DNA of 64,000 nt, taken from RGIG1995 sp045658315 (GTDB taxonomy: Bacteria > Bacillota > Clostridia > Oscillospirales > CAG-272). The notes under the pieces were generated by a model, which had not been told where the DNA came from, ran no database searches, and worked only from the letters and a program-made list of their open reading frames with translations. Shown in pieces: positions 25,204-32,698 of this stretch; position 1 is the stretch's first letter, and the number at the start of each line of letters is the position of its first letter. The translations under genes and the position numbers were made by a program. Location: positions 21,060 through 85,059 of the forward strand of contig JAZOUV010000023.1 of the NCBI GenBank assembly GCA_045658315.1, written 5' to 3'.

Positions 25204-25884
25204 ATGGAAAAGGAAAAAAGCCCGATTATCAGGACTTTAGTGTTGATAACGACAGAAAAATCTGCTAATAGAGCAGTTGAAATGTTTAAGACAGACGGAA
25301 TTCATATAAAATACAGTGTGCTTGCGGAAGGAACGGCATCAAGCGAGATACTCGATATGCTGGGACTTGGAAGTACGGAGAAGAGAATATTAATAGCTCT
25401 GATGCCAAAGATAAAGGCGGATATAACGGTTGAGAAGCTTCATAATGAACTGGCAATGAGCAAGGCAGACAGTGGAATAGCATTTACCTTGCCCGTAACC
25501 GGTGCAAGCGGAGCTTTAATGCAGATGATGGCAGAGGGAGAAAGAACAGAAGAAGAGAAGAAAGAAGAGGAAAAAACTATGGGCAATAGCCATACAATGA
25601 TAACGGCGATATTGAATAGAGGCTTCAGCAGCGAGGTAATGAAAGTTGCAAAGGAAGCGGGAGCACGTGGTGGCACGGTAATACACAGCCGTCAGATGAT
25701 TGACGAAGATACTATGGGCTTCTGGGGTATGAGTATGCAGGAAGAAAAGGAAATGTTGCTTATAATAACCGAAATAGAAAAGAAGCTTACAATAATGAAA
25801 GCTATAACCGAACAGTTTGGTATGCATAGCGAGGCAAAAGGCATAGTTGTTTCGACACCTATTGACACTGTAATGGGCATATAA
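25204..25884 (+). CDS. Tandem P-II-like signalling protein
   Basis: 226 residues from ATG 25204, directly behind GGAGGATTGAA inside the 3' end of the DUF1538 gene. Two halves look like separate P-II-type ferredoxin-like folds. The first (about 1-110) has TLVLITTEKSANRAVEMFK and later GIAFTLPVTGASG. The second (about 128-226) has HTMITAILNRGFSSEVMKVA, KEAGARGGTVIHSR (the G-A-R-G-G-T motif of P-II proteins) and GIVVSTPIDTVMGI. A Glu/Lys-rich linker with a long acidic run joins them. Classical P-II proteins are about 112 residues and trimerise. A fused pair would assemble differently. Regulation of the neighbouring membrane protein by a nucleotide or metabolite is inferred. Confidence 0.8.
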   Translation: MEKEKSPIIRTLVLITTEKSANRAVEMFKTDGIHIKYSVLAEGTASSEILDMLGLGSTEKRILIALMPKIKADITVEKLHNELAMSKADSGIAFTLPVTGASGALMQMMAEGERTEEEKKEEEKTMGNSHTMITAILNRGFSSEVMKVAKEAGARGGTVIHSRQMIDEDTMGFWGMSMQEEKEMLLIITEIEKKLTIMKAITEQFGMHSEAKGIVVSTPIDTVMGI

Positions 25885-26121
25885 AACATAAAACAAAGCT
25901 GTCGTTTTTATTTAAATGAAAATCGGCAGTTTTCTGTTTTTATATGGGAACAAAAACATTATTTCTACAAACAAAACCTCACCTCTATATACTGTACAAG
26001 CAGTTAAGACGAAGAGAATAATAAAAAGGGTGTAAATTTTTAAGATACATTTGTCTAAAAAATTATATCAAATAGAACAGAGATATTATTTTAAAAGAAT
26101 TCTAAATTCTTTCTTTTTTTC
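25885..26121. other. Gene-free A/T-rich stretch after the P-II gene
   Basis: Contains an imperfect hairpin (GCTGTCG/CGGCAGT around 25900-25930) that may end the DUF1538 operon. No credible coding sequence is seen. Confidence 0.4.
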
Positions 26122-26194
26122 ATACTTTCTTGGTGCCAAGAAAGTATTGCAAAGAAGGCACAAAGGGAAGGAGCGTTTCGATTCGCTCCTTCCC
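26122..26194. repeat. Double-palindrome intergenic element
   Basis: ATACTTTCTTGG / CCAAGAAAGTAT (26122-26147, 2-nt centre) followed by GGGAAGGAGCG / CGCTCCTTCCC (26165-26194). The layout resembles dispersed REP-like elements of Clostridia. It directly precedes the 102-bp tandem array. Confidence 0.55.
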
Positions 26195-26226
26195 CTTGAC
26201 CCCTTCCTCACAAACGACCAAAGGTG

Positions 26227-26610
26227 TTCCCCCTTTGGAATCCTCCTTGGTTTGTGCGTAGTTATAATATATTACTTAAAGGTGAAGTGCTATTTATGGA
26301 TAGTATTTTTAAAAATACTATCTAAGGCATTCCCCTTTGGAATCCTCCTTGGTTTGTACGTAGTTATTACATATTACTTAAAGGTGAAGTGCTATTTATA
26401 GATAGTATTTTTTAAAATACTATCTAAGGCATTCCCCTTTGGAATCCTCCTTGGTATGTGCATAGTTATAATGACAACATAGAGGTGAAATTCTATTTAT
26501 AGATAGGTATTTTTTTAAAATACTATCTAAGATATTCCCTCTTTGGAATCCTCCTTGGTATGTGATTAGTTATGATAATTTCTTAGAGGTAAAATGCATG
26601 TATTAAGCAA
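26227..26610. repeat. 102-bp tandem repeat array, four copies
   Basis: Units begin near 26227, 26329, 26431 and 26533, each with CCTTTGGAATCCTCCTTGG, then TAGTTAT, AGAGGTGAA-like and CTATTTAT segments. Each of the first three ends in a GATAGTATTT / AAATACTATC palindrome (26299-26322, 26401-26424, 26502-26527). The fourth copy lacks the palindrome. Copies diverge at scattered positions. Short ORFs through the array are products of the repeat and not genes. Confidence 0.85.
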
Positions 26611-26628
26611 GAAAATATGTAAAAACTA

Positions 26629-26657
26629 TTGACGGAAAAGTATATAAAGTATATAAT
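26629..26657 (+). promoter_or_regulatory. Promoter of potABCD with a long leader
   Basis: TTGACG (26629-26634), 17-base spacer, TATAAT (26652-26657). Transcription would begin near 26665, giving about 380 untranslated bases before potA. Confidence 0.6.
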
Positions 26658-26714
26658 ATATTATTGTACACGAAAAATAAAATATATAGACGATTTTTGC
26701 ATCTGTGCCAACAT

Positions 26715-26742
26715 TTTTGTCAAAAGCAAAGGTTTGACAAAA
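26715..26742 (+). other. Hairpin in the potA leader
   Basis: TTTTGTCAAA / TTTGACAAAA, a perfect 10-bp stem with an 8-nt loop, in the 5' part of the presumed leader. A 68-codon ORF (26664-26870) covers it but lacks a ribosome-binding site. Confidence 0.5.
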
Positions 26743-26873
26743 TCTATCATCACCTTTTTTCTACTAACTTACGGGCACGTGTAGATTATATCCGTAAAAA
26801 AGGCAAGATGTACATATCAGGGCAGTTCTTAACAAGAGCCGTTTTTAAGGTTAGTCTGACTTTAAATTGAGAA

Positions 26874-27038
26874 ACCGAACGCTGCAGCCGTGTTTAAGTT
26901 TGCGGAAGTTTTATTAAATAACCGCAAGGCGTATATACGGTTGTAACAAACTCTTTGCGGGGGCGTTGGGTTAGCCCGATATGGGGTTCGCGCAGAGCTT
27001 AACTATGAAGCTGTACGCGGTCTTTACCGCAAAGGGGG
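26874..27038 (+). promoter_or_regulatory. Structured potA leader, candidate riboswitch
   Basis: Two domains are visible. In the first, ACCG (26874-26877) pairs with CGGT (26938-26941), ACGC (26879-26882) with GCGT (26929-26932) and TTGCGG (26900-26905) with CCGCAA (26922-26927). In the second, CTCTTTGCGG (26951-26960) pairs with CCGCAAAGGGG (27027-27037) around an inner hairpin CGCG-AGCTT / AAGCT-CGCG (26989-27019). The closing helix takes in the potA ribosome-binding G-run (27034-27038). Because TTTGCGG and CCGCAA each occur twice, the strands can swap partners, the usual design of a ligand- or protein-controlled switch. I do not recognise a known class. Confidence 0.6.
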
Positions 27039-27047
27039 ATGCAAAAA

Positions 27048-28169
27048 ATGAACCAGAAAAATATTATTGAACTAAAGAACATCACCGTGGAGTTTGACGG
27101 CGAAAAGGTGCTTGACAATCTCAACTTGTCTATAAGAGACAAGGAGTTTGTTACACTTTTGGGGCAGTCGGGTTGCGGAAAAACAACCACCCTCAGAATA
27201 ATTGCCGGTTTCATTCAGCCTCAGTCGGGAGATGTTTTTTTTGACGGTCAGTCGGAGCTTGGCGTTCCGCCTTACAAAAGACCTGTTAATACCGTCTTCC
27301 AAAGATACGCTTTGTTCCCGAACTATAACGTATATGACAATATAGCTTTCGGACTCAGAGTCAGCAAGGTTCCCGAAAAGGAAATTGAGCAGAAGGTAAA
27401 GGATATGCTTAAGCTTGTTAATCTGCAAGGCTTTGAAAAGAGAAGTGTAGCAAGATTGTCGGGCGGTCAGCAACAGAGAGTTGCAATTGCAAGAGCCGTT
27501 ATAAACGAGCCGAAGGTGTTGCTTCTTGACGAGCCTTTGGCGGCTTTGGATTTGAAACTTCGCAAAGATATGCAGAACGAGCTTAAGAATATTCAGAGAG
27601 AGCTCGGAATAACTTTTATATACGTAACGCATGACCAGGAAGAAGCTTTGTCTTTGTCCGATACAGTTGTCGTTATGCACGAGGGCAAGATTCAGCAGAT
27701 AGGCAGTCCTATCGATATTTATAACGAGCCTGAAAATGCATTTGTTGCCGATTTTATTGGTGAATCGAATATTATTGACGGCGTTATGAAGGAGGACTAC
27801 CGTGTATCTCTCGTCGGCAAGACATTTGAATGTCTTGACAAAGGCTTTAAAAAGAATGAGCCTGTTGACGTAGTAATAAGACCTGAAGACGTTGATATCG
27901 TTCCCGTAGAAAAGGGAATGCTTGTGGGTGAAGTAACCTCCGTTCTTTTCAGAGGCGTTCATTTTGAAATAATTATAGACGTTGAGGGCTTTAAGTGGAT
28001 GATACAGACAACCGACGAAAGTCGAGTTGGCGACAAGGTTGGGCTTTATATTGAGCCTGACGCTATCCACGTTATGAAGAAGTCCAAGTATTCGGGACAG
28101 TATGGCGACTACAGTACGTACAGCGACGAAATGGACAGAATGAGCGATGTCGAAGAGGTAGAAGAATGA
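27048..28169 (+). CDS. potA: Spermidine/putrescine ABC transporter ATP-binding protein
   Basis: ATPase of a polyamine importer, 373 residues from ATG 27048. An ATG at 27039 touches the G-run directly and is rejected. Walker A GQSGCGKTT (39-47), Q-loop NTVFQRYALFPNYNV, signature RLSGGQQQRVAIARA, Walker B KVLLLDEPLAALD and the His switch YVTHDQEEALSLSD are all present. The C-terminal TOBE-like domain (about 245-350) has VVIRPEDVDIVPVE. Genes potB, potC and potD follow with 1-4 base overlaps. Which polyamine is taken up cannot be read. Confidence 0.95.
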   Translation: MNQKNIIELKNITVEFDGEKVLDNLNLSIRDKEFVTLLGQSGCGKTTTLRIIAGFIQPQSGDVFFDGQSELGVPPYKRPVNTVFQRYALFPNYNVYDNIAFGLRVSKVPEKEIEQKVKDMLKLVNLQGFEKRSVARLSGGQQQRVAIARAVINEPKVLLLDEPLAALDLKLRKDMQNELKNIQRELGITFIYVTHDQEEALSLSDTVVVMHEGKIQQIGSPIDIYNEPENAFVADFIGESNIIDGVMKEDYRVSLVGKTFECLDKGFKKNEPVDVVIRPEDVDIVPVEKGMLVGEVTSVLFRGVHFEIIIDVEGFKWMIQTTDESRVGDKVGLYIEPDAIHVMKKSKYSGQYGDYSTYSDEMDRMSDVEEVEE

Positions 28170-28987
28170 AGAAACGCGGTTGGGGATCTGTAGCGTTAAA
28201 CGCACCCTATACCGTTTGGTCTGTAATATTTATAGTTGTCCCCCTTTTTATTGTGGGATATTACGCATTTACGGACAAAAGCGGTGCGTTTACATTTGAT
28301 AATATAATAGAATTAAAGGAATACGGCGACATATTCTTTATATCGGTGTGGTATTCCGTTTTAGCCACCGTAATATGTTTGCTTATAAGCTATCCCTTTG
28401 CATATTTTCTGAGCAGACAGAGCGAACAGTCAAGAAGATTGCAGATGATGCTCGTTATGCTTCCTATGTGGATGAACCTTCTCATCAGAACTTATTCTTG
28501 GATGAATATTCTTGAAAAGAACGGTATAATCAATAATCTTCTTACCGGTATCGGTCTTGAGCCTATAAAGATGATAGGTACTCCGGGGGCGGTTATATTC
28601 GGTATGGTGTACAACTATCTGCCATATATGATATTACCAATATATACTGTAATGAGCAAGATTGAGCCTTCGCTGCTCGAGGCGGCGGAAGACCTCGGTT
28701 GTAACGGCTTCAACAAGATGCGTCGCGTAATAATGCCTTTGAGTTTACCCGGTGTTATCTCGGGAATTACAATGGTGTTTGTTCCCTCGGTTAGTACGTT
28801 CTACATCAGCCAAAAGCTTGGCGACGGTAAAATTATGCTCGTCGGCGACGCTATCGAAAGACAGATGCAGGCGGCATACAACTACAATTTAGGAGCTTCG
28901 ATTAGCCTTGTATTGATGATAATGATTATAATCAGTATGGCTATAATGAACAAGTTCTCCGACGAAGAGGGAGGGCTTGTTATATGA
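28166..28987 (+). CDS. potB: Spermidine/putrescine ABC transporter permease PotB
   Basis: Inner permease of 273 residues with six or so membrane segments. The start overlaps potA by 4 bases (ATGA). The EAA loop is EAAEDLGCNGFNKMRRVIMPLSLPG, contacting the ATPase. SYPFAYFLSR and WMNLLIRTYSWMNIL match the PotB/PotC family. It belongs to the MetI-like permease superfamily and pairs with PotC. Confidence 0.94.
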   Translation: MKKRGWGSVALNAPYTVWSVIFIVVPLFIVGYYAFTDKSGAFTFDNIIELKEYGDIFFISVWYSVLATVICLLISYPFAYFLSRQSEQSRRLQMMLVMLPMWMNLLIRTYSWMNILEKNGIINNLLTGIGLEPIKMIGTPGAVIFGMVYNYLPYMILPIYTVMSKIEPSLLEAAEDLGCNGFNKMRRVIMPLSLPGVISGITMVFVPSVSTFYISQKLGDGKIMLVGDAIERQMQAAYNYNLGASISLVLMIMIIISMAIMNKFSDEEGGLVI

Positions 28988-29796
28988 AAACTTTCGGAAA
29001 GATATTTAACACCTGCGTATACGTTTTGCTTTATGCCCCCTTGCTTATAATGGTGTTTTTTAGCTTTAACGAGTCGAAAAGTACCTCCGTATTTACAGGC
29101 TTTTCGCTGAAATGGTATCAAGAGCTTTTTTCAAAGAGTGATATAATTGAAGCTTTGTCGAATACGCTTGTATTGGCGGTGCTGTCATCCCTTATTGCAA
29201 CCGTACTCGGAACGGTGGCGGCGGTTGGTCTCTACAAAATGAGAAGCAAGTTCCTCTACAATACTATGAATACCGTAACGAACCTGCCCATGATGAACCC
29301 CGATATTGTAACGGGTGTATCATTAATGCTTTTGTTCGTATTCGCGGGCAGAATGCTTGGCTTTGCCGAATATCTGAGCTTTTGGACACTTTTGATAGCT
29401 CATATTACTTTTAACTTGCCCTACGTTATACTGAACGTTTTGCCAAAGCTCCGACAGACTGACGTTAGTCTTTACGAGGCGGCAATGGACTTGGGGTGTA
29501 CACCCATTAAAGCCTTCTTTAAGGTAATAATGCCTTCAATAATGCCCGGTGTTGTTTCGGGGGCATTGATGGCGTTTACCCTGTCGCTTGACGACTTTGT
29601 GATAAGTTATTATACCACAGGTGCCGATTTCCAGACATTGCCCCTTAAGATATTTGCAATGACGAAGAAGACGGTTAAGCCTGATATGTATGCGTTATCA
29701 TCGCTGATTTTCGTAACGATACTCGTTTTGCTTATCGTTATTAACATTCTTCAAGAGAAATCCGAAAGAAAACTGAAGGGAGAAACTAAGAAATAA
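28984..29796 (+). CDS. potC: Spermidine/putrescine ABC transporter permease PotC
   Basis: Second permease, 270 residues with about six membrane segments, overlapping potB by 4 bases. VYVLLYAPLLIMVFFSFNES opens it, FSLKWYQELF is typical of PotC, and the EAA loop is EAAMDLGCTPIKAFFKVIMP. SLDDFVISYYTTG near residue 200 is a family hallmark. Its stop overlaps the potD start by one base. Confidence 0.94.
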   Translation: MKTFGKIFNTCVYVLLYAPLLIMVFFSFNESKSTSVFTGFSLKWYQELFSKSDIIEALSNTLVLAVLSSLIATVLGTVAAVGLYKMRSKFLYNTMNTVTNLPMMNPDIVTGVSLMLLFVFAGRMLGFAEYLSFWTLLIAHITFNLPYVILNVLPKLRQTDVSLYEAAMDLGCTPIKAFFKVIMPSIMPGVVSGALMAFTLSLDDFVISYYTTGADFQTLPLKIFAMTKKTVKPDMYALSSLIFVTILVLLIVINILQEKSERKLKGETKK

Positions 29797-30908
29797 TGAA
29801 AAGATATACAGCTATTTTTCTTGCATTTATAATGACTGTGTCGATGTTGAGCCTTGCTTCTTGCGGGGCGGCAAACGATACGGTCGAGAATCTTGAATCA
29901 ACATATTCGCAGGAATATGCGGGTACGACAATAAACGTATTTAACTGGGGAGAATATATTTCCGACGGAAGCGAAGGCTCTCTTGATGTAAACAAGGCTT
30001 TTGAAAACGCTACAGGTATTAGGGTTAACTACAGTAACTACGATAGCAACGAAGCTATGTACGCAAAAATGAAGAGTGAGGCGGTATCCTATGATATTGT
30101 TATCCCTTCCGACTATATGATTGAAAGACTTATCAATGAGAATATGCTCCAAAAAATTGACTTTTCAAAGATAAGCAACTATAAGAACATTTCCGATGAA
30201 TACAAGGGTCTGTATTTCGATGAGAATGATGAATATTCGGTGCCTTACAGTGTCGGTATGGTAGGTCTTATATACAATACGACAATGGTAGAGGGAACAC
30301 CGGACAGTTGGAGCATTATGTGGGACAGCAAGTATAAGGACAATATACTTACATTCAACAACCCCAGAGATGCTTTTGCTATTTCTCAGTTTTTGCTTGG
30401 TATAGACCTTAATACTACCGATAAGGCTGAATGGGATAAGGCGGCAAATAAGCTGAAAGAGCAGAACAAGGTTTTGCAGGGTAAAGTTATGGACCAGGTG
30501 TTTAATAAGATGCAGGGCGGTAATGCCGCTATTGCACCCTATTACGCAGGCGATTTTCTTACGATGCAGAGCATAAACGAGGACTTGGCATTTGTTTATC
30601 CCAAAGAGGGAACAAACATATTTGTTGACTCTGTTTGTATTCCTGCAAACGCAAAGAACTATGAGGCAGCTTTGATGTATATAAACTTTTTGCTTGAGCC
30701 TGAGGTTGCATTGGCAAATGCAGAATATATATGCTATGCGACACCAAATACCGCAGTTCTCAACAACGAGGATTATTCGTTGAAGGATAACGGGATTCTT
30801 TATCCCGCAGAAGAAAATAAACCGAAAACGCAGTACTTCCATGACCTTGATGCAGATATCCGTTCATACTACGAAAAGCTCTGGGAAGATATATTGAGAG
30901 AATCATAA
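29796..30908 (+). CDS. potD: Polyamine-binding lipoprotein PotD
   Basis: Substrate-binding component, 370 residues. The signal peptide ends in a lipobox LASCG (Cys near residue 23), so the protein is attached to the outer face of the membrane. INVFNWGEYISDGSE, YDIVIPSDYMIERLINENML, VPYSVGMVGLIYNTT and PYYAGDFLTM are typical PotD/PotF segments. The last gene of potABCD, before two terminator-like hairpins at 30916-30996. Confidence 0.95.
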   Translation: MKRYTAIFLAFIMTVSMLSLASCGAANDTVENLESTYSQEYAGTTINVFNWGEYISDGSEGSLDVNKAFENATGIRVNYSNYDSNEAMYAKMKSEAVSYDIVIPSDYMIERLINENMLQKIDFSKISNYKNISDEYKGLYFDENDEYSVPYSVGMVGLIYNTTMVEGTPDSWSIMWDSKYKDNILTFNNPRDAFAISQFLLGIDLNTTDKAEWDKAANKLKEQNKVLQGKVMDQVFNKMQGGNAAIAPYYAGDFLTMQSINEDLAFVYPKEGTNIFVDSVCIPANAKNYEAALMYINFLLEPEVALANAEYICYATPNTAVLNNEDYSLKDNGILYPAEENKPKTQYFHDLDADIRSYYEKLWEDILRES

Positions 30909-30915
30909 GATATTT

Positions 30916-30996
30916 AGAGAGGATACGGGCGAACCCTATATCCTCTCTAATTGTATATAAAAAGATGCACTCGATTTTTGAATCGAGTGCATTTTG
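30916..30996 (+). terminator. Two tandem hairpins ending potABCD
   Basis: AGAGAGGATA / TATCCTCTCT (30916-30948) and ATGCACTCGATT / AATCGAGTGCAT (30965-30992) followed by TTTTG. The second is the better terminator. A REP-like GGCGGACGACTA...TCGCCCTAC stretch follows at about 31008-31031. Confidence 0.7.
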
Positions 30997-31103
30997 TGTT
31001 ATAAAAGGCGGACGACTAATGGTCGCCCTACAAATTAGTCAATAATGTTTGCACAAACCGGAGTGGCAAGTTCTTTGCCAAGCTTTCTGCGAAAGAAAGT
31101 AGG

Positions 31104-31868
31104 TTAGAGTGTTGAGCCGAAGTCGGTAACGATTGCTTGACCGGTAATAGCTCTTGACTCGTCGGAAGCGAAGAAGAGGAGCATATTTGCAAGGTCATCG
31201 GGCATACAAGGCTGAACCTTGAGGTCATTATGTTTCATCATCTGACCAAATATATCCATATCAAGATTTGCGGGATTCATACCTGCAACCATAGGAGTAA
31301 CGATAGTACCGGGGCAGAGTGTGTTACAACGAACTCCCGTACCTGCGAAACGCAATGCAGTATGTTTGGTAAGACCGATTATAGCAGCCTTGGAAGCGAC
31401 GTAAGCCGCACCGCCTGTGCCGTAATAACCTGCAACAGATGCAACGTTAACGATAGAGCCAACGCCAGTCTTTGCCATCTCTGCACAAACCTCACGCATC
31501 ATTATCATAGTCCCCTTGGTGTTAATGTCGATAACCTTATCCATATCCTCGTCTGTAAATTTGTCAATAGCTTTAAGACCGGAATCAAGAACGCCTGCGT
31601 TGTTGATAAGAATGTCAATCTTGCCAAATGCACTCAAAGTCTCGGCAACAACTTTTTTTGCGTCATCTACTTTAGAGATATCGCTTGCGATTGCAAGAAC
31701 CTCACCGCCTGCTTCGCGAATTTTTGTCGCAACTTCTTCGAGGGGAGCTACGCGACGTGCGGTTATAACTACCTTTGCACCTTCAGCTGCAAACTTAATA
31801 GCCGTGGCAGCTCCAACTCCGGAGTTTGCACCGGTAACAATAGCAACTTTTCCGTTTAAACGTTCCAT
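31104..31868 (-). CDS. Short-chain dehydrogenase/reductase (SDR)
   Basis: Classical SDR of 254 residues. The cofactor motif TGANSGVGAATAIKFA lies near residue 13, followed by ITARR (Arg suggests NADP preference). NNAGVLDSG and the catalytic Ser-Tyr-Lys set (VNVASVAGYYG, AYVASKAA) are intact. The substrate is unknown, with fatty-acid FabG-like, sugar-alcohol or steroid oxidoreduction all possible. It is a single gene with its own promoter at 31916-31944 and an ACGGAGG ribosome-binding site. Confidence 0.9.
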   Translation of the reverse strand: MERLNGKVAIVTGANSGVGAATAIKFAAEGAKVVITARRVAPLEEVATKIREAGGEVLAIASDISKVDDAKKVVAETLSAFGKIDILINNAGVLDSGLKAIDKFTDEDMDKVIDINTKGTMIMMREVCAEMAKTGVGSIVNVASVAGYYGTGGAAYVASKAAIIGLTKHTALRFAGTGVRCNTLCPGTIVTPMVAGMNPANLDMDIFGQMMKHNDLKVQPCMPDDLANMLLFFASDESRAITGQAIVTDFGSTL

Positions 31869-31915
31869 ATTATAGAACCTCCGTAATTTATAAAAAATAA
31901 TGTAATACTAAGTAA

Positions 31916-31944
31916 ATTATAACATTTTCTGTGTGAATTGTCAA
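31916..31944 (-). promoter_or_regulatory. Promoter of the SDR gene
   Basis: Minus strand: TTGACA (31939-31944), 17-base spacer, TATAAT (31916-31921), exact consensus. Confidence 0.85.
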
Positions 31945-32087
31945 TTGTTTGAGAAATAGTTATATGTATACAGAATAAAATATCTTTATATAAAGCCTTA
32001 ACAATTGTTGTGTTAATTATTTTACGGTGTGCATAGATGATGTCAAAAAATGAAAGCATTGTTAACGAAAAGTTCATAATCTTTCTA

Positions 32088-32116
32088 TTGCAAAATGGTT
32101 TAAAATGTGGTATAAT
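32088..32116 (+). promoter_or_regulatory. Promoter of tRNA-Ser
   Basis: TTGCAA (32088-32093), 17-base spacer, TATAAT (32111-32116), about 36 bases before the tRNA. Confidence 0.7.
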
Positions 32117-32152
32117 CAGGGAAGTTGAATAAGTGAGAAATCACTTCACCGA

Positions 32153-32243
32153 GGAGAAGTACTCAAGTTGGTGAAGAGGCGCCCCTGCTAAGGGTGTAGG
32201 TCGGGTAACCGGCGCGAGAGTTCAAATCTCTCCTTCTCCGCCA
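32153..32243 (+). tRNA. tRNA-Ser (anticodon GCU)
   Basis: Class II tRNA of 91 bases with encoded CCA. The acceptor stem is GGAGAAG (32153-32159) with CTTCTCC (32233-32239) and discriminator G. The anticodon loop CTGCTAA has GCT at 32187-32189 on a CGCCC/GGGTG stem. The long variable arm and T-arm (GAGAG-TTCAAAT-CTCTC) fit serine tRNA reading AGC/AGU. Confidence 0.95.
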
Positions 32244-32492
32244 AAAATACGACGGTATGGTAAAACCATTCCGTCGTATTTTTTTGGGTATGAAAAAGAT
32301 TTGAACTTGAGCGTCGGGAACCGGCAAGAGAGGGAGTGTTTCTCCGCGCCGCCTGTGGCGGAAGAAGCGGAGGAATACGAGTGGCAGCCGTTCGCTGAAC
32401 AAGAGCAAATTCTTTTTGCGAATTGAGAAGCGGTAACGGCAACAGTGCGAAGGCGATGAAATCGCCAAGACAAAATCTCTCCTTCTCCGCCA
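32224..32492. repeat. Direct repeat of the tRNA-Ser 3' end flanking a 229-bp insert
   Basis: AAATCTCTCCTTCTCCGCCA occurs identically at 32224-32243 (inside the tRNA) and at 32473-32492. The 229 bases between hold the tRNA's terminator and a GC-richer stretch without convincing genes, but with a fragment GTCGGGAACCGGCAAGAGAG recalling the tRNA variable arm. This looks like a duplicated attachment site or a decayed second tRNA copy. Confidence 0.7.
32244..32286 (+). terminator. Terminator after tRNA-Ser
   Basis: AATACGACGG...ACC / ...CCGTCGTATT stem with additional TGGT/ACCA pairing, followed by a T-run. Confidence 0.85.
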
Positions 32493-32528
32493 GAAAACGA
32501 CAAGTTTCGACAGAAACTTGTCGTTTTC
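32493..32528 (+). terminator. Second terminator-like palindrome after the duplicated tRNA end
   Basis: GAAAACGACAAGTTTC / GAAACTTGTCGTTTTC, a perfect 16-bp stem with a 4-nt loop. It follows the second CCA without a gap, as the first terminator follows the real tRNA. Confidence 0.7.
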
Positions 32529-32698
32529 AGTTATATTCGCCTTGCGGCGAGTTATATTGCTTCGCAGTTATATTTGCTTCGCAAGTGTTATTGCCCTTCG
32601 GGCAGTTAGGGGCGAATATTATATCACTGAAACCGCAGGTTTCAATATCACATTTTGCATAGCAAAATATATCACTCCGACGAAGTCGGAATATCACC
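32529..32698. repeat. Hairpin-array element, copy 1
   Basis: Seven tiny hairpins alternate with short spacers. The 5' half has TCGCC-GGCGA, GC-ttc-GC, TGC-ttc-GCA and GCCC-ttc-GGGC, separated by AGTTATATT-type spacers. The 3' half has GAAACC-gca-GGTTTC, ATTTTGC-ata-GCAAAAT and CCGAC-gaa-GTCGG, separated by ATATCAC(T). ATATTCGCC (32533-32541) is complementary to GGCGAATAT (32611-32619). A related element lies at 56198-56372. ORFs across it are spurious. Confidence 0.7.

Noticed and set aside
26051..26401. 116-codon ORF through the tandem repeats
   Set aside because: The translation repeats with the DNA unit and stops within the array. No ribosome-binding site.
25900..26620. CRISPR array
   Set aside because: Repeats are 102 bp long, contiguous, without unique spacers, and no cas genes are present.
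26664..26870. 68-codon ORF in the potA leader
   Set aside because: It begins at the predicted transcription start, has no ribosome-binding site and covers a hairpin. It is more likely leader RNA.
27072..28205. 377-codon minus-strand ORF opposite potA
   Set aside because: A shadow of potA, whose Walker motifs, operon overlaps and ribosome-binding site are decisive. The antisense translation has no recognisable features.
32163..32503. Minus-strand ORFs of 84-101 codons across tRNA-Ser and the insert
   Set aside because: They overlap the tRNA and terminator palindromes, have repetitive Arg/Ser-rich translations caused by the duplicated tRNA end, and lack ribosome-binding sites.
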